Notes: generated by a model from the sequence alone, not told the origin. A DNA stretch of 38,963 nt from Sphingomonas populi (GCF_004208535.1 NZ_SGIS01000016.1:67759-106721), one strand, 5' to 3'. Counted from the stretch's first letter, positions 22,953-32,080 are shown. Program-made: numbers and translations.

Positions 22953-24254
22953 TCACGGCTTCCAGACGACCCCGGTGAGCACCGCGAAGGCGGCATCGTA
23001 GCGGAGCTCGGTGTCGTGCTCCTCGATCAGCCGGATCACCGTCTCGTCGTTCGAGAAGGCCGAGCGGATCGTGCCGTTGTCGTCGTAGGCCGCGCTGTCC
23101 GATGCAGCGAGCGTCACCTGATAGGTATCGCCGATCAGGAACTGCTCGAAGTCGCCGAAGTAGATCTCCGACTCATTGCTGCCGGCACCGAGATTGTCCG
23201 GCACCGAGGTGGTGACGTAGATCGGGTAGATGCCGAAACGGCCCTGCGCGACTTCCGGGAACGCCTTGTTGCCGTTCGCGTCGGTGATGTTCTCGAGGAA
23301 CGACTGCGAGGTCGGCGACATGATGTACGCGCACTTCGACAGCGGCACGTTGGCGTTGACCACCTTGAGCTTCAGCCGCGCCATGTCCGAACGGACGGTG
23401 ACGAGCGTCGGGTTGGCGGTCATGGTCAACACGTTGCCGGCCACGATCAGGCTGCGCAGGCCGGCCGGTGCGAGATCGCTGCCGGTACCGCGCAGGAACT
23501 GCTGGTCCTCCTTGATCGCAGCCGAGGTGACCAGGTCGTCGCGCACCATAGCGTCAACGCCGAACGCTGCGCGGCGCAGCAGCTGGTTGGTGATCGGCAC
23601 CAAAGCACGCAGCGTCTTCGCGGACATGCTGAGCGAACCGACGGCGATGTCGGTCGTCGGCGCCGGCGTCCGCTCGCCGACATAGCCGGCGCTGGTCGTG
23701 CCGGTCTGCTTGCGCATGGTGATGTTGCCGTCCGGCATCGGCACCGATCGCGCGCCGGCGTTGCGGATCACGACCTTGGGCCGAAGCAAGCCGATGAAGT
23801 CCGCACTGTAGGCGGTGTCGACGAGGTAGCCGCCCTTGGTCGCGGTCGACTGCTCCATGTTGGCGACGATCTGGCCGGTCTGTTCGCCCCAGATCTGCTG
23901 GGCGTGGTCGGCCATCGCGCGCTGATCACGGCCTCCGGTCGCGGCAAGCGCGATCGCGATACGACCGACCATCGCGCCGGGTTCGGGCTTCTCGGCGACG
24001 GCCGCCGGCACGGTGCCGGGCTGCGTGGCGCCGGGCAGGACGACCGGAGTGGCGGCGCTGGCCTTCAGCGCGAGGACGCTTTCTTCGCGGGCGATCTTCG
24101 CCTGCAGATCCTTCGCCTCGATCGCCTTGGCGTCGAAGCTGGTCTGCTCCTCGGCGGTGAGGTCGCGATCGTTGTCGGTCGAGGCAGTCGCCAGGATGCC
24201 GTCCATCGATGCTACGACGGCCGCCAGGCTGGTCTTGAGCGCGGTGATGCGCAT
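22953..24254 (-). CDS. HK97-type major capsid protein
   Basis: 433 residues from ATG 24254. The first 65 residues are a charged helix (AEEQTSFDAKAIEAKDLQAKI in the middle), as in the delta/scaffold domain that the head protease removes. The HK97 fold part follows from about 115, with GYLVDTAYSADFIGLLRP, MRKQTGTTSAGYVGE, ALVPITNQLLRRA and IYFGDFEQFLIGD motifs that match the usual E-loop, P-domain and C-terminal strands. The next upstream gene is the S49 protease. It forms the icosahedral shell. Confidence 0.92.
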   Translation of the reverse strand: MRITALKTSLAAVVASMDGILATASTDNDRDLTAEEQTSFDAKAIEAKDLQAKIAREESVLALKASAATPVVLPGATQPGTVPAAVAEKPEPGAMVGRIAIALAATGGRDQRAMADHAQQIWGEQTGQIVANMEQSTATKGGYLVDTAYSADFIGLLRPKVVIRNAGARSVPMPDGNITMRKQTGTTSAGYVGERTPAPTTDIAVGSLSMSAKTLRALVPITNQLLRRAAFGVDAMVRDDLVTSAAIKEDQQFLRGTGSDLAPAGLRSLIVAGNVLTMTANPTLVTVRSDMARLKLKVVNANVPLSKCAYIMSPTSQSFLENITDANGNKAFPEVAQGRFGIYPIYVTTSVPDNLGAGSNESEIYFGDFEQFLIGDTYQVTLAASDSAAYDDNGTIRSAFSNDETVIRLIEEHDTELRYDAAFAVLTGVVWKP

Positions 24255-24277
24255 GGACACATTCTCCTTGGTGGGTT

Positions 24278-25207
24278 TCAGAGGGCCGCGCGTGCGTGCG
24301 CGAGCGTCAGGGTGTTCGCCGCGGCCGTCCGCCGGGGCGTTGCCGGGCCGGCCTTGGCAAGCCGGCTGATCGCCCCATCGAGACCATCCGGCTCGATGCG
24401 GTCGACCATGCCAGCCGCCTTGGCCGCCTTGCCGGTCAGGGTGCCGCCGGCTCCGAAGTCGCGTCGCACGACGGCCTCGGTCACGCCGCGACCCTTGGCC
24501 ACGTTCGCGATGAAGACATCCTCGATCGCGTCGAGCATCTGGCGGATCTGCGCCTGCCCCTCCTCGGTCGAGAGGTCGGGGCGCTTGTTGGGCGCGTTGG
24601 AACTGGTGAGGTCCAGGTCGCGCCGGCCGTCGGCGTCGGGCTCGACCTGATACGACGTCGAGATCATCACGCCAATCGAGCCGACGACACCGGTCGGGTC
24701 GAGGCTCATGCCGCCGGCGGCCGAACTGCCGATCCAGTAAGCGGCCGAGCAGCACAGTCCGGTGACATGGACCGAAACCGGCTTTGGCGAGGTCGCGACC
24801 ATGCGGGCAAAATCATTGACCTGGGCGACCGCGCCGCCCGGGCTGTCGATCACCATCAGGATGTTCTGCACGTCGGGCGAGGCGTTCAGCGCGCGGAGGT
24901 CGGCCGCTGCGACGTCGAGCGAGCTCGCTCCCGAAAACTCGGTCATGATGTTCGCGCGCGGGAACACCGGCCCCATCACTGGCAGCATCCCGACGCCGTC
25001 GCGCAGCATCGAGGTGCGAGTGGCCGGCGCGCGTGCGCCCATCTGCGCCACCGCCGAGATCTGGCGATCGGCGTGACCGTCGTTCTTCAGCGCCAGTACC
25101 GCGGGATCGTCGAGCACCCGCAGAGCGATCGCCTCGATCGCCTCGAGATAGCCGGGCATGATCGCCCAAGGCTGCGAGCGGATCGCAGCGAGCACGTGGT
25201 GCCTCAT
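24278..25207 (-). CDS. S49 (SppA-like) head maturation protease
   Basis: 309 residues. The S49 catalytic pair is visible: Ser154 in TGLCCSAAYWIGSSA and Lys208 in SNAPNKRPD. The oxyanion-hole region IDSPGGAV (120-127) is intact. There is no signal peptide, so it acts in the cytoplasm; together with its place between portal and capsid this points to cleaving scaffold or capsid delta domains in proheads. The C-terminal tail (Ala/Pro-rich, 285-309) could act as internal scaffold. It overlaps the portal stop by 4 bases. Confidence 0.9.
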   Translation of the reverse strand: MRHHVLAAIRSQPWAIMPGYLEAIEAIALRVLDDPAVLALKNDGHADRQISAVAQMGARAPATRTSMLRDGVGMLPVMGPVFPRANIMTEFSGASSLDVAAADLRALNASPDVQNILMVIDSPGGAVAQVNDFARMVATSPKPVSVHVTGLCCSAAYWIGSSAAGGMSLDPTGVVGSIGVMISTSYQVEPDADGRRDLDLTSSNAPNKRPDLSTEEGQAQIRQMLDAIEDVFIANVAKGRGVTEAVVRRDFGAGGTLTGKAAKAAGMVDRIEPDGLDGAISRLAKAGPATPRRTAAANTLTLAHARAAL

Positions 25208-26505
25208 TGGTCTTCCTCTTTGCTGGGCGCTGGCGCGGGCGGCCGGTGATCGACCGGCTTCGCGGGTTGCTGGCCCTCGATCTGTGACCCGGACCCAACG
25301 CGGTATTCGTTGCCGCCCGGGCGATCGTTGATGTTCTCGCGCCGGCGGACCTCGTTGGGGTTCAGGATGCCCTTGTCGATCGCGATCTGGTACGCGGCAT
25401 AACGGGTGGTGATGTCACCCTTCAGCATCGCCTCCGGCATCGCTTCGAAGAAGCAGCCCGGCTCGGCGAACTGGTGCGTCATGTACGAGGCCGCGCGCTC
25501 GAAATGGCCGAGCATGGTGTAGAGGTAGAGCTCGAGGCTCTGCTGCTCGATGTTCGAGAAGGTTGCCCGGGTCAGTTCGAACAGGACGTGCGGGGGAACA
25601 CCGAACGCACGCGCCACTTCAACCACGCTGAAGCCGCGCGTCTCAACGAACTGCGACTCCTTGTTGTTGACGCTGAGAAACTCGACCTTCATCTCCTGGT
25701 CGAGCACGGCGGTCGCGCCGGCATTGCGCGGACCCGAGAACCGCTGCTGCCAGTCGTTGCGGATCTTCAGCTTCTCGTCGGCCGCGACCTTGCCCTTGGT
25801 GGTCAGTACGGTCGACGGCTGGGCGTTGTTATCCCAGAAGCGCGCTGCGAACTCGTTGGTGGACGCGGCCGCCTCGAACGTGTTGCCGAGCAGCTTCAGC
25901 CGGTCGAGTCCGCATAGCCCGTCACGGCTGAAGCCCGGCACGTAGAAGATATCGTTGCGCGACAGCCGCTCGCGCGAGCCGTCCGGCAGCTGCGCGTCAT
26001 AAAACATCTCGAGGCCATCGACCTTGTCCCAATGATGCACTGGCGCGATCGCCGTCGGAAGCAGCCGCGATAGCGCCGAAGGGCGGTAGAGCGCGTCGCG
26101 GTGGATATACGAGCCAAACCGGCCGCACATCAGCAGGTCGCCGAGCATCAGCTCCTTGAGCAGAAAGGCCGGCTGGACCGCGTTCGCGCTGGTCAGGAAG
26201 ATCTGCGCCTGAGGCGCGTCGTCGATCCGCTCCTTGCCGTCGCCGACCCGGCGGTAATAATGAAACGGCGTCATCGCGAACAGACCGCACAGCACCTCGA
26301 GCGCACGAAACACCGCCGGCACGCTGAGCGCGCGCGCCTCACACATCGGTTCGCGTCCGCCTGCTCGGCCGAGCAGATTGAACACGGTCATGCCGCCCGG
26401 GTCGTTCAGCCCATCGGCGCCGGCGACGATCGCGTCGGACGACGCGGCCGAGCTGCGCCAGCCGTCGATCGCCGCGCGAGCACGGTCCAACATTCCCATG
26501 CTCAC
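25204..26505 (-). CDS. HK97-type portal protein
   Basis: 433 residues. Family marks include ALSVPAVFRALEVLCGLFAMTPF-type text near 58-80, LLMCGRFGSYIHRD near 125-137, SRNDIFYVPGF near 182-192 and the clip/helix region VARAFGVPPHVLFELTRATFSNIEQQ in the second half. Portal forms the dodecameric DNA entry ring. A Pro/Lys-rich tail ends the protein. It overlaps the terminase stop by 4 bases (ATGA). Confidence 0.93.
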   Translation of the reverse strand: MSMGMLDRARAAIDGWRSSAASSDAIVAGADGLNDPGGMTVFNLLGRAGGREPMCEARALSVPAVFRALEVLCGLFAMTPFHYYRRVGDGKERIDDAPQAQIFLTSANAVQPAFLLKELMLGDLLMCGRFGSYIHRDALYRPSALSRLLPTAIAPVHHWDKVDGLEMFYDAQLPDGSRERLSRNDIFYVPGFSRDGLCGLDRLKLLGNTFEAAASTNEFAARFWDNNAQPSTVLTTKGKVAADEKLKIRNDWQQRFSGPRNAGATAVLDQEMKVEFLSVNNKESQFVETRGFSVVEVARAFGVPPHVLFELTRATFSNIEQQSLELYLYTMLGHFERAASYMTHQFAEPGCFFEAMPEAMLKGDITTRYAAYQIAIDKGILNPNEVRRRENINDRPGGNEYRVGSGSQIEGQQPAKPVDHRPPAPAPSKEEDQ

Positions 26506-28241
26506 ATCCCTGTATATTCGAAGCCGTCGTCGTGGGTCGCCAGCGCCGCGCCGATCGCGGCGATCAGCGCGACCGGGTTGTCGATCTTGGCTTCGTTGCG
26601 CGGCTTGCGCGGGTAGACGTTATCCTTGGCGTCCTGCTGAGCGACGACGTTGCTCATTTCCCATTCCATCACCGGGCAACCGGCGTGGCGGATCAGTTCG
26701 GCCTTGGTCCAGGCGTCGAGCTCTTTCATCGGGTCCGAGAAATTGACGACGGTCGGCCGAACCTCGAGCATTTGTGCGCCCGACTTCATCAGGCGCGTGA
26801 CCAGCATGGTAGCTTGGGCGGGATCATAGGCGACGTGAGCGACGTCGAGGATCTCGCGGAGCTCGCCGATCGTGATCTCGATCTCCTCGTAGTCGGTGAT
26901 GTTGCCTTCGCTCACGTCGAGCAGGCCCTGCGCGTCCCAGCCCTGGTATGCGCTCACATCCTCAACCGCCTTGGTCGGCAGGAAATACCGGCCGAGCCGG
27001 ATGTACGGGTCAGCCTTGGTCGGGCGGTCACCTTCCGGCAGGATCAGCACCTCGAGCGCGGCGATATCGACCTTGGAGGCAAGATCGAGGCTTAGGACCG
27101 CACGTCGACCGCGAAACTGCTCGATCGCGTCGGCGAAGCGCACCGGAATCGAGTCGCTCGCGCACCGCCGCCACGCCTCGATGTCGAAATAAGCCGCTTT
27201 CGCTGCGACCCATAGGTTGAGGTGCTTGGTCTTGAAGATCCCACGCTTGCGCGGGGTGGCGATCGCGTCGCGTTGCCGCGCCAGCAGATATTCGAGCCCG
27301 ACCGAGACACCGATGCAAGGGTTCGCCTTGCGGAGCGCCGCTTCCGACTTCCAGTCATCCTCCTCGTCGATCGAGTACTCGGCGAAAAATGTGTCGTCTT
27401 CGAGCGGTGGGCCGCCATTGTGACCGATGCCGGCGAGCCGTTCGCGCTGCTCGAGGATCATCGCGTAACACGGGCCGGCGAGGTTCTCGCCGGCGGTGGT
27501 GATGAGCAGCTGCAACGGCTGGTCGCGCGCGCCCATGCCGGTGATCATCGTGTCGACCTGGGCGTCGTCGACGTGTTCGTGATACTCGTCGTGGATCGAG
27601 CAGCTGGGCGACTGGCCGTCGCCCGGGTCGCCGATGATCGTCTCCATCCGGGAGCCGTCGTCAGGGCGGTGCAGCTGCTTCGCCAGCACCTCGATGTTGT
27701 ATTTTTCCTTCAGCCGCTTGAGCTTCTGGACCATCAGCCTGGCCGGCCGGAAAACCTCCCACGCCTGTTTCTCGTTGGTCGCGCCGGAATAGACCTCGGC
27801 GCCAAACTCGTTGTCGGCGCAGAGCATGTAGAGCGCGATGCCCGACGCGATCGCCGACTTGCCGTTCTTGCGCGGCACGACCAGCATCCACCGGCGAAAC
27901 CGGCGCGTATCCTTCTGCGGCCCGGCCTTGTGGACCCAGCCGAACACGCACGCGATGTTCCAGATCTGCCACGGCTCGAGCACCAGGCGCTTTTTCTGGC
28001 GCGCCCAAGGGCCTTTGGTGTGCGGCAGGCGCTCGATGAACTGGCATGGCCGGCTGGCGCGGACGTCGTCGAAGCGGAACGGGAAGTCATCGTCGGCGCT
28101 GCGCACCAACTCCGTGATGAATCGCTCGCACTGGCGACGGATATGCTTGCCGGCCGGGATCTTCCCCGAGACGACGTCGCCGGCGTATTGCCGCGCGATC
28201 GCCGCGTGGTCACGCGCCGGCGCGCCCGGCGCGCTCGCCAC
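26502..28241 (-). CDS. Terminase large subunit
   Basis: 579 residues from GTG 28241. Walker A is VPRKNGKS (122-129) and Walker B is CSIHDE (214-219, Asp218-Glu219), followed by a coupling ITTAG motif. A nuclease domain begins near AVLSLDLASKVDIA, where the first catalytic Asp lies. The protein packages phage DNA into the prohead with ATP and cuts it. This Walker A variant (RKNGKS) is common in HK97-type terminases. A 17-codon ATG frame at 28250-28300 precedes it and is not called. Confidence 0.93.
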   Translation of the reverse strand: MASAPGAPARDHAAIARQYAGDVVSGKIPAGKHIRRQCERFITELVRSADDDFPFRFDDVRASRPCQFIERLPHTKGPWARQKKRLVLEPWQIWNIACVFGWVHKAGPQKDTRRFRRWMLVVPRKNGKSAIASGIALYMLCADNEFGAEVYSGATNEKQAWEVFRPARLMVQKLKRLKEKYNIEVLAKQLHRPDDGSRMETIIGDPGDGQSPSCSIHDEYHEHVDDAQVDTMITGMGARDQPLQLLITTAGENLAGPCYAMILEQRERLAGIGHNGGPPLEDDTFFAEYSIDEEDDWKSEAALRKANPCIGVSVGLEYLLARQRDAIATPRKRGIFKTKHLNLWVAAKAAYFDIEAWRRCASDSIPVRFADAIEQFRGRRAVLSLDLASKVDIAALEVLILPEGDRPTKADPYIRLGRYFLPTKAVEDVSAYQGWDAQGLLDVSEGNITDYEEIEITIGELREILDVAHVAYDPAQATMLVTRLMKSGAQMLEVRPTVVNFSDPMKELDAWTKAELIRHAGCPVMEWEMSNVVAQQDAKDNVYPRKPRNEAKIDNPVALIAAIGAALATHDDGFEYTGM

Positions 28242-28310
28242 GGCGATTAGACGATGAGCGGCTCAACGCCGCGATAGCTGCCGCGCTCGGTTGCGATCAT
28301 GGCGGCCACC

Positions 28311-28802
28311 TCAGAAATCAAATTCGTCGCCGCTGCCCGGATCATCCTTCTTGCCGCCGGTGAGGCGGAGGAAGGCGGACGGGGTCAGCCCCAACTCGCC
28401 GAGGAGCGACTGCGATTGGCGCATCGCGTCCGACAGCATCGCCACTTCTGGCCGCGCGCGGATCATCGTCGTGACGACCTGTTGCCCATCGACTTTGCGA
28501 ACTGTCGTGCTCTCGCAGGTGTCGCCGACCATTTCGAGCACCGCCTGCCAGCGCTGGATCTGCTCCTGCCGCTGGGCGAGGATCGCAACCAGTTGGCTGA
28601 ACGACGGATCGGCCCGGCCTTGGTGCTCGAGGATCGCAGCGGTTTCGCGGAACAGCAGCTGCGCGAGATCCGACAGGTGCAGCGGCGGGGTCATGCAACT
28701 CGCCGGCGTCACTGGCAGCTTCGCACGTTCCGCTGCGGTCATCGCGAGCGCTGGATCCTTGCGCTTTCGACCGGCGCCGGGCCGCGATCCGCCGCTCGCC
28801 AT
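28311..28802 (-). CDS. Terminase small subunit (P27-like)
   Basis: 163 residues. The basic start GGSRPGAGRKRKDPAL is typical of P27-family small terminases, and the central helices (HLSDLAQLLFRETAAILE, FSQLVAILAQRQEQIQRW) fit the oligomerising core. It recognises the pac or cos site and loads the large subunit. It lies 70 bp before the large subunit and 163 bp after the HNH gene, the usual packaging cluster. Confidence 0.83.
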   Translation of the reverse strand: MASGGSRPGAGRKRKDPALAMTAAERAKLPVTPASCMTPPLHLSDLAQLLFRETAAILEHQGRADPSFSQLVAILAQRQEQIQRWQAVLEMVGDTCESTTVRKVDGQQVVTTMIRARPEVAMLSDAMRQSQSLLGELGLTPSAFLRLTGGKKDDPGSGDEFDF

Positions 28803-28965
28803 CGGCCCTTCTCCCGGGGATCATTTTGGTTTTGATTTCGCCTGCGCGAAAATTTGACTGACGAGCGGTGTCCGGCCGGCCGGCCGCCAGAGATTTGACC
28901 CACCCCCCATCCCACATGGTGAAATTGGCGAAAAACGGCCATCTTTCTCACAATATGGGACGTTT

Positions 28966-29289
28966 TCAGCGATCCTGGCGGTCGCGCCGGGCGGCGGTGC
29001 GTTCCGCCGCGCTCTTCGCGTCATGGCAGGGGATGCAAAGCCCTTGCTTGTTGGAGCGGTCGTCCGTGCCGCCTTCGCTGAGCGGTTTGATGTGGTCGAC
29101 GCGCGTGCTGGCGGTGGTGCGGCCGAGCTCGAGGCAGGCGCGACACAGCGGCTCCTCGGCGAGCACCTGCGCTCGATCACGCTGGCCGGCGCGTCCACGC
29201 TTACGCTTGTCGACGAAGGTCGACGCACGCTGCCAAGGGACACGGTCTTTCTGGCCTGGGCGACGAAGGGTAGGGGCCTGCGTGGGCAT
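28966..29289 (-). CDS. HNH endonuclease of the packaging region
   Basis: 107 residues from ATG 29289, chosen because earlier in-frame starts add unrelated sequence. The HNH core is VDHIKPLSEGG with the downstream NKQGLCIPC; two Cys pairs (CRAC and CIPC) should bind zinc. HNH proteins next to terminase genes are known to assist cutting of concatemers at cos ends in HK97-type phages. The basic N-terminal half likely binds DNA. Confidence 0.88.
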   Translation of the reverse strand: MPTQAPTLRRPGQKDRVPWQRASTFVDKRKRGRAGQRDRAQVLAEEPLCRACLELGRTTASTRVDHIKPLSEGGTDDRSNKQGLCIPCHDAKSAAERTAARRDRQDR

Positions 29290-29299
29290 CAGCGTTGTT

Positions 29300-29542
29300 T
29301 CACCAACCGCAACGGTGCCCGTCAGCGCTGATCTCCAGCGGAGGATTGACCGGCCCGCGTGCGTTGCCCCGAACGACCGCGCGCACATCACCGGCCGCGT
29401 TCTCGGTATCGTCGTGCAGTGTCTGCCGAGCTGCAAGGCTTCGGGTCGGGGTGTCCCAGCGCTCGGCCAAGGCATACAGACGATCGGCGACGTCGCGCAG
29501 GCGTTCGCCTGGCGAGCGGGGTGTTGGTGCGGCCATCGCCAC
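29300..29542 (-). CDS. Small hypothetical phage protein
   Basis: 80 residues (or 78 from the second Met). An N-terminal helix (PGERLRDVADRLYALAERW) is followed by a polar segment. It ends 10 bp before the HNH start and lies in the same operon. No family recognised. The helix pattern and tight packing support a real gene. Confidence 0.55.
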   Translation of the reverse strand: MAMAAPTPRSPGERLRDVADRLYALAERWDTPTRSLAARQTLHDDTENAAGDVRAVVRGNARGPVNPPLEISADGHRCGW

Positions 29543-29646
29543 CTCCGAGACTGGATATGCTTACGACTTCCTCCGCGACACATCGCGTGGAAGTTAGAGC
29601 GGGCGCGCAAGGGTCGATGCCCCAGTTCGTCTTTCCCGGAAGCCGC

Positions 29647-30324
29647 TTAGGCGGCGGTGCTCTGAAGAGCTGCGTTGTCGTTTAGCGGGGCAGGGCATAC
29701 TCGCCAACCCTCAATTTTCCATGAACGTGTGCCGAAGCGCACATGCGCATAGGGGCCGTCCGCTCGTTCGAACACGCCGCGGATGCCGACCAACGCCGGC
29801 ATATCCGCCACCTCGACTTCCACGCCATCCCGAAGCGCGATCGGTGCGCGCCGCAACGCTGCCCGCCGATCGCGCTCGAGCTCCTGCTCGGCTCGCCGGC
29901 GCGCGCTGGCGGACTTGATCGCCGCAATGCGGATCTTTTCAGCCGCAGCGTGGCTTTCCGCCGCATGCATGGCGTTGATCGTAGCGGCTGCTTCGGCTTC
30001 CTCTTTTCGCAGCCCGGCGATCTCGCCTTCATGGATTTGCGGCACGCGGCCGTCGACGTTGAAGACGGAAAACGTCGGGTGCGCGGTGCGGTCCGAATTG
30101 GCGATCGTGGCCAATTCCGAGAGGAATTGCTCCTGAGCGAACACAAAGGTCGGTAAAATCGGGATCTGGCTCTCGATCGTCCGCTTTCCCGATGGCGTGT
30201 TTGCCCGAACGTAGCGGCGCAGCGTGCGCTCGGGCGTCCAGGCCTCGTAACCCGCCTCGTTGAGCGACCTTGACAGCGGCAGCGTATTGCCGGTGCTGGT
30301 CCGAAGGATGATCCAAGGCATCAT
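29647..30324 (-). CDS. NusG-like transcription factor (probable phage antiterminator)
   Basis: 225 residues from ATG 30324, which overlaps the TGA of the DUF3164-type gene. Residues 3-110 read as a NusG N-terminal (NGN) domain: WIILRTSTGN, LNEAGYEAWTPE, PILPTFVFA and then PQIHEGEIAGLRKEE. NGN domains bind the RNA polymerase clamp. Residues 111-158 form a long charged helix that normal NusG lacks. Residues 163-210 look like a KOW domain (GVEVEVADMPALVGIRGVFE). It lies just before the packaging genes, so it may let polymerase read through into the 25-kb late operon. The function is inferred. Confidence 0.72.
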   Translation of the reverse strand: MMPWIILRTSTGNTLPLSRSLNEAGYEAWTPERTLRRYVRANTPSGKRTIESQIPILPTFVFAQEQFLSELATIANSDRTAHPTFSVFNVDGRVPQIHEGEIAGLRKEEAEAAATINAMHAAESHAAAEKIRIAAIKSASARRRAEQELERDRRAALRRAPIALRDGVEVEVADMPALVGIRGVFERADGPYAHVRFGTRSWKIEGWRVCPAPLNDNAALQSTAA

Positions 30325-30959
30325 GCCGAGGCCATATCCAGCGTAACGGATCGCCAAGGCGCATCGCCGGCGTCGCGACGCTGAAACCGCACGTAGGTTT
30401 TCGATCCGATAACCCGCATGCTTTCGCGGATCGCGTCCATAGCCCGTTGCCAGCGCAGATCCTCGATCTGCACGCGCAGCAGCATGAAGACCTCAGCCCG
30501 ATTGATCGTGCCCTGCTGGTCGACCTGAAAGACGCGATTGACCAGGGCGCGCAACTCTACGCCGCCGGTGGCGGCCCATTCGCTCAGGCACTCGTCGATA
30601 AGCGTTTTCGCAGCCTGGATCTCGGGTCCAAACTCGATCTGGTCGGCGACCTGGACGAGAACGCGCTTGGTACCATCGAACGTCGTGAGGGTGATGTTGC
30701 CCTTGCTTCCGCCAATCTTCGCGCCGAATTCCTGTGCGATCAGCGCCTGGTGGGCGCTGACTTGCTCGAAAACCTCCCGCTTGAAGGCGGTGAGCATCTC
30801 CGAGAGACCGCCGGCGTCGCCCAGGAGCCCGCGCACCAACTCATCCATGAGCAGATCCGCCGGCTTGATCGCGGCGATCGGCACGAGCGCGCCCTTGGCG
30901 TCGCGGAGATACGGCAGGCCGCCAACGTCGATCGCAGCGGGGTGCTGGGCGCCGCTCAT
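30321..30959 (-). CDS. DUF3164-like protein (Mu-type early gene)
   Basis: 212 residues. The sequence DAKGALVPIAAIKPADLLMDEL, then KGNITLTTFDGTKRVLVQVADQIEFGP split around 88-115, is the pattern of DUF3164 proteins in Mu-like and other phages. The function of the family is unknown to me; members lie in early, DNA-related regions. TGATG overlap with the gene before it and ATGA overlap with the NusG-like gene put it in one translated unit. Confidence 0.75.
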   Translation of the reverse strand: MSGAQHPAAIDVGGLPYLRDAKGALVPIAAIKPADLLMDELVRGLLGDAGGLSEMLTAFKREVFEQVSAHQALIAQEFGAKIGGSKGNITLTTFDGTKRVLVQVADQIEFGPEIQAAKTLIDECLSEWAATGGVELRALVNRVFQVDQQGTINRAEVFMLLRVQIEDLRWQRAMDAIRESMRVIGSKTYVRFQRRDAGDAPWRSVTLDMASA

Positions 30960-31141
30960 CAGTTGATCCCGGCCGCCAGCGCGCCAGCGCTCATGATCGA
31001 GCGAGCGTTGGTGAGTAGGATGCGGGCGGCGTTACCACGACTGACTTCGGTCAGCATCTCGGCGTACTGCGCTTTGGTAAGGACAACCTTCTCGCCGTCG
31101 ATGGCGTCAAGGGCAGCTTTCGCGCGTGCGACGTCAATCAT
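30959..31141 (-). CDS. Small hypothetical early phage protein
   Basis: 60 residues, helical (VARAKAALDAIDGEKVVLTK, then AEMLTEVSRGNAARILLTN). It shares a base with the next gene (TGATG), which supports translation. Unknown function. Confidence 0.62.
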   Translation of the reverse strand: MIDVARAKAALDAIDGEKVVLTKAQYAEMLTEVSRGNAARILLTNARSIMSAGALAAGIN

Positions 31142-31154
31142 GAAACCCCCGAGC

Positions 31155-31526
31155 CTAATCTACGTCGGGGATATGGGCGAACGGAGGAATTGTCGGCAGG
31201 TGGCCAAATGTAGAGGGGCCGCCTTGGAGCGTCCCGAGAGGCGCGGCGTGTGTATAGCCGAGCAGGCCGAGCGCCTGCTGGATCGCATGCCGGCAGCGAA
31301 CGACGTCGCGGATGGCGATCCCCCGACGTGAGGCGGGCGGCCGCTCTAGGTATCCTTCACGGACAAGCTGCTGAACGAACTGCGCCGCGCGCGATCGACA
31401 CACCTCCGGCCGCATCGCGAGGCCAATCTCGGTGTAAGATGGCGCGGTACCGGATCGTGAGATCCGCTCGACGATGTAGGCCAGCGCTTCCACCCTACGG
31501 AGCGGAGCTGGAGCGTCCCCCTTCAT
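31155..31526 (-). CDS. LexA-type winged-helix DNA-binding protein
   Basis: 123 residues. Residues 10-70 match the LexA N-terminal DNA-binding layout: AYIVERISRSGTAPSYTEIGLAM, then AAQFVQQLVREGYLERPP. No LexA protease domain follows, so it should not self-cleave. It is the first gene of the early-to-late minus-strand phage unit, so it may regulate that unit. The C-terminal 45 residues are of unknown fold. Confidence 0.7.
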   Translation of the reverse strand: MKGDAPAPLRRVEALAYIVERISRSGTAPSYTEIGLAMRPEVCRSRAAQFVQQLVREGYLERPPASRRGIAIRDVVRCRHAIQQALGLLGYTHAAPLGTLQGGPSTFGHLPTIPPFAHIPDVD

Positions 31527-31587
31527 GCCCGAGATATAACACTGCTTTCGACTCGCCGCTACGTTTGCACGTTTAGCCGCGTAATCG

Positions 31588-31818
31588 CTAGATTTGCCCG
31601 GCCTCCACCATTTTGCCGAGCAGAGCGTTCACGCGGGTCTGCCATCCAGGGCCGCTATCGCGCAAATGCTCCACCGTCTTCGCATCGAGACGGATCTTCA
31701 CCTCAACCTTCGGGGCATCCAACTTCGGGCGCCCACGCCGCGACGGCTTCATTCCGGCCATAAATGCCGCGTCCAGCGGTGGGTTGTCATCGTGAATCTC
31801 GGGATCAAACGTGGCCAT
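31588..31818 (-). CDS. brnA: BrnA antitoxin
   Basis: 76 residues. The Arg-rich RRGRPKLDAPKVEVKIRLDAKTVEHL-type region (split at 27-52) is the BrnA signature, with a ribbon-helix-helix DNA-binding fold. BrnA binds BrnT and, with it, its own promoter. The start overlaps the 3' end of brnT by 14 bp, the usual toxin-first order of this system. Confidence 0.85.
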   Translation of the reverse strand: MATFDPEIHDDNPPLDAAFMAGMKPSRRGRPKLDAPKVEVKIRLDAKTVEHLRDSGPGWQTRVNALLGKMVEAGQI

Positions 31819-32080
31819 GATAGAACCTCACTTCGTGCTTTTCCGCCGGACGCAGGCTGATCGCGCGGATGCTGTCGTCATCGGAACCCTCGGTGAAGAC
31901 CAGCACATGCAGGCGGTCGCCGATCAGCCCGATGGCGACGAACCTGACCTCTCCGTAATCGAAGCGGTCATCCTCACGCTCGAACGCCGTGTCCCAATCG
32001 AACCCGATCGCAGCCTGCAACGACACGCCATGTTTGGCGATATTCGCAGCATCCTTGGCTGGATCGAACTCGATTTCCAT
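31805..32080 (-). CDS. brnT: BrnT toxin (RelE-like ribonuclease)
   Basis: 91 residues. FDPAKDAANIAKHGVS (5-20) is the hallmark BrnT start, and VFTEGSDDDSIRAISLRPAEKHEVRFY at the C-terminus (read in parts, 62-88) fits the RNase core. BrnT cuts RNA to halt translation; BrnA neutralises it. The pair lies beside the OLD nuclease and could stabilise the prophage or take part in phage defence. Confidence 0.87.
   Translation of the reverse strand: MEIEFDPAKDAANIAKHGVSLQAAIGFDWDTAFEREDDRFDYGEVRFVAIGLIGDRLHVLVFTEGSDDDSIRAISLRPAEKHEVRFYHGHV

Noticed and set aside
28248..28300. 17-codon ATG frame before the large terminase gene
   Set aside because: Too short, with no family match. It may be a leader peptide, but nothing supports it beyond an ATG and stop.
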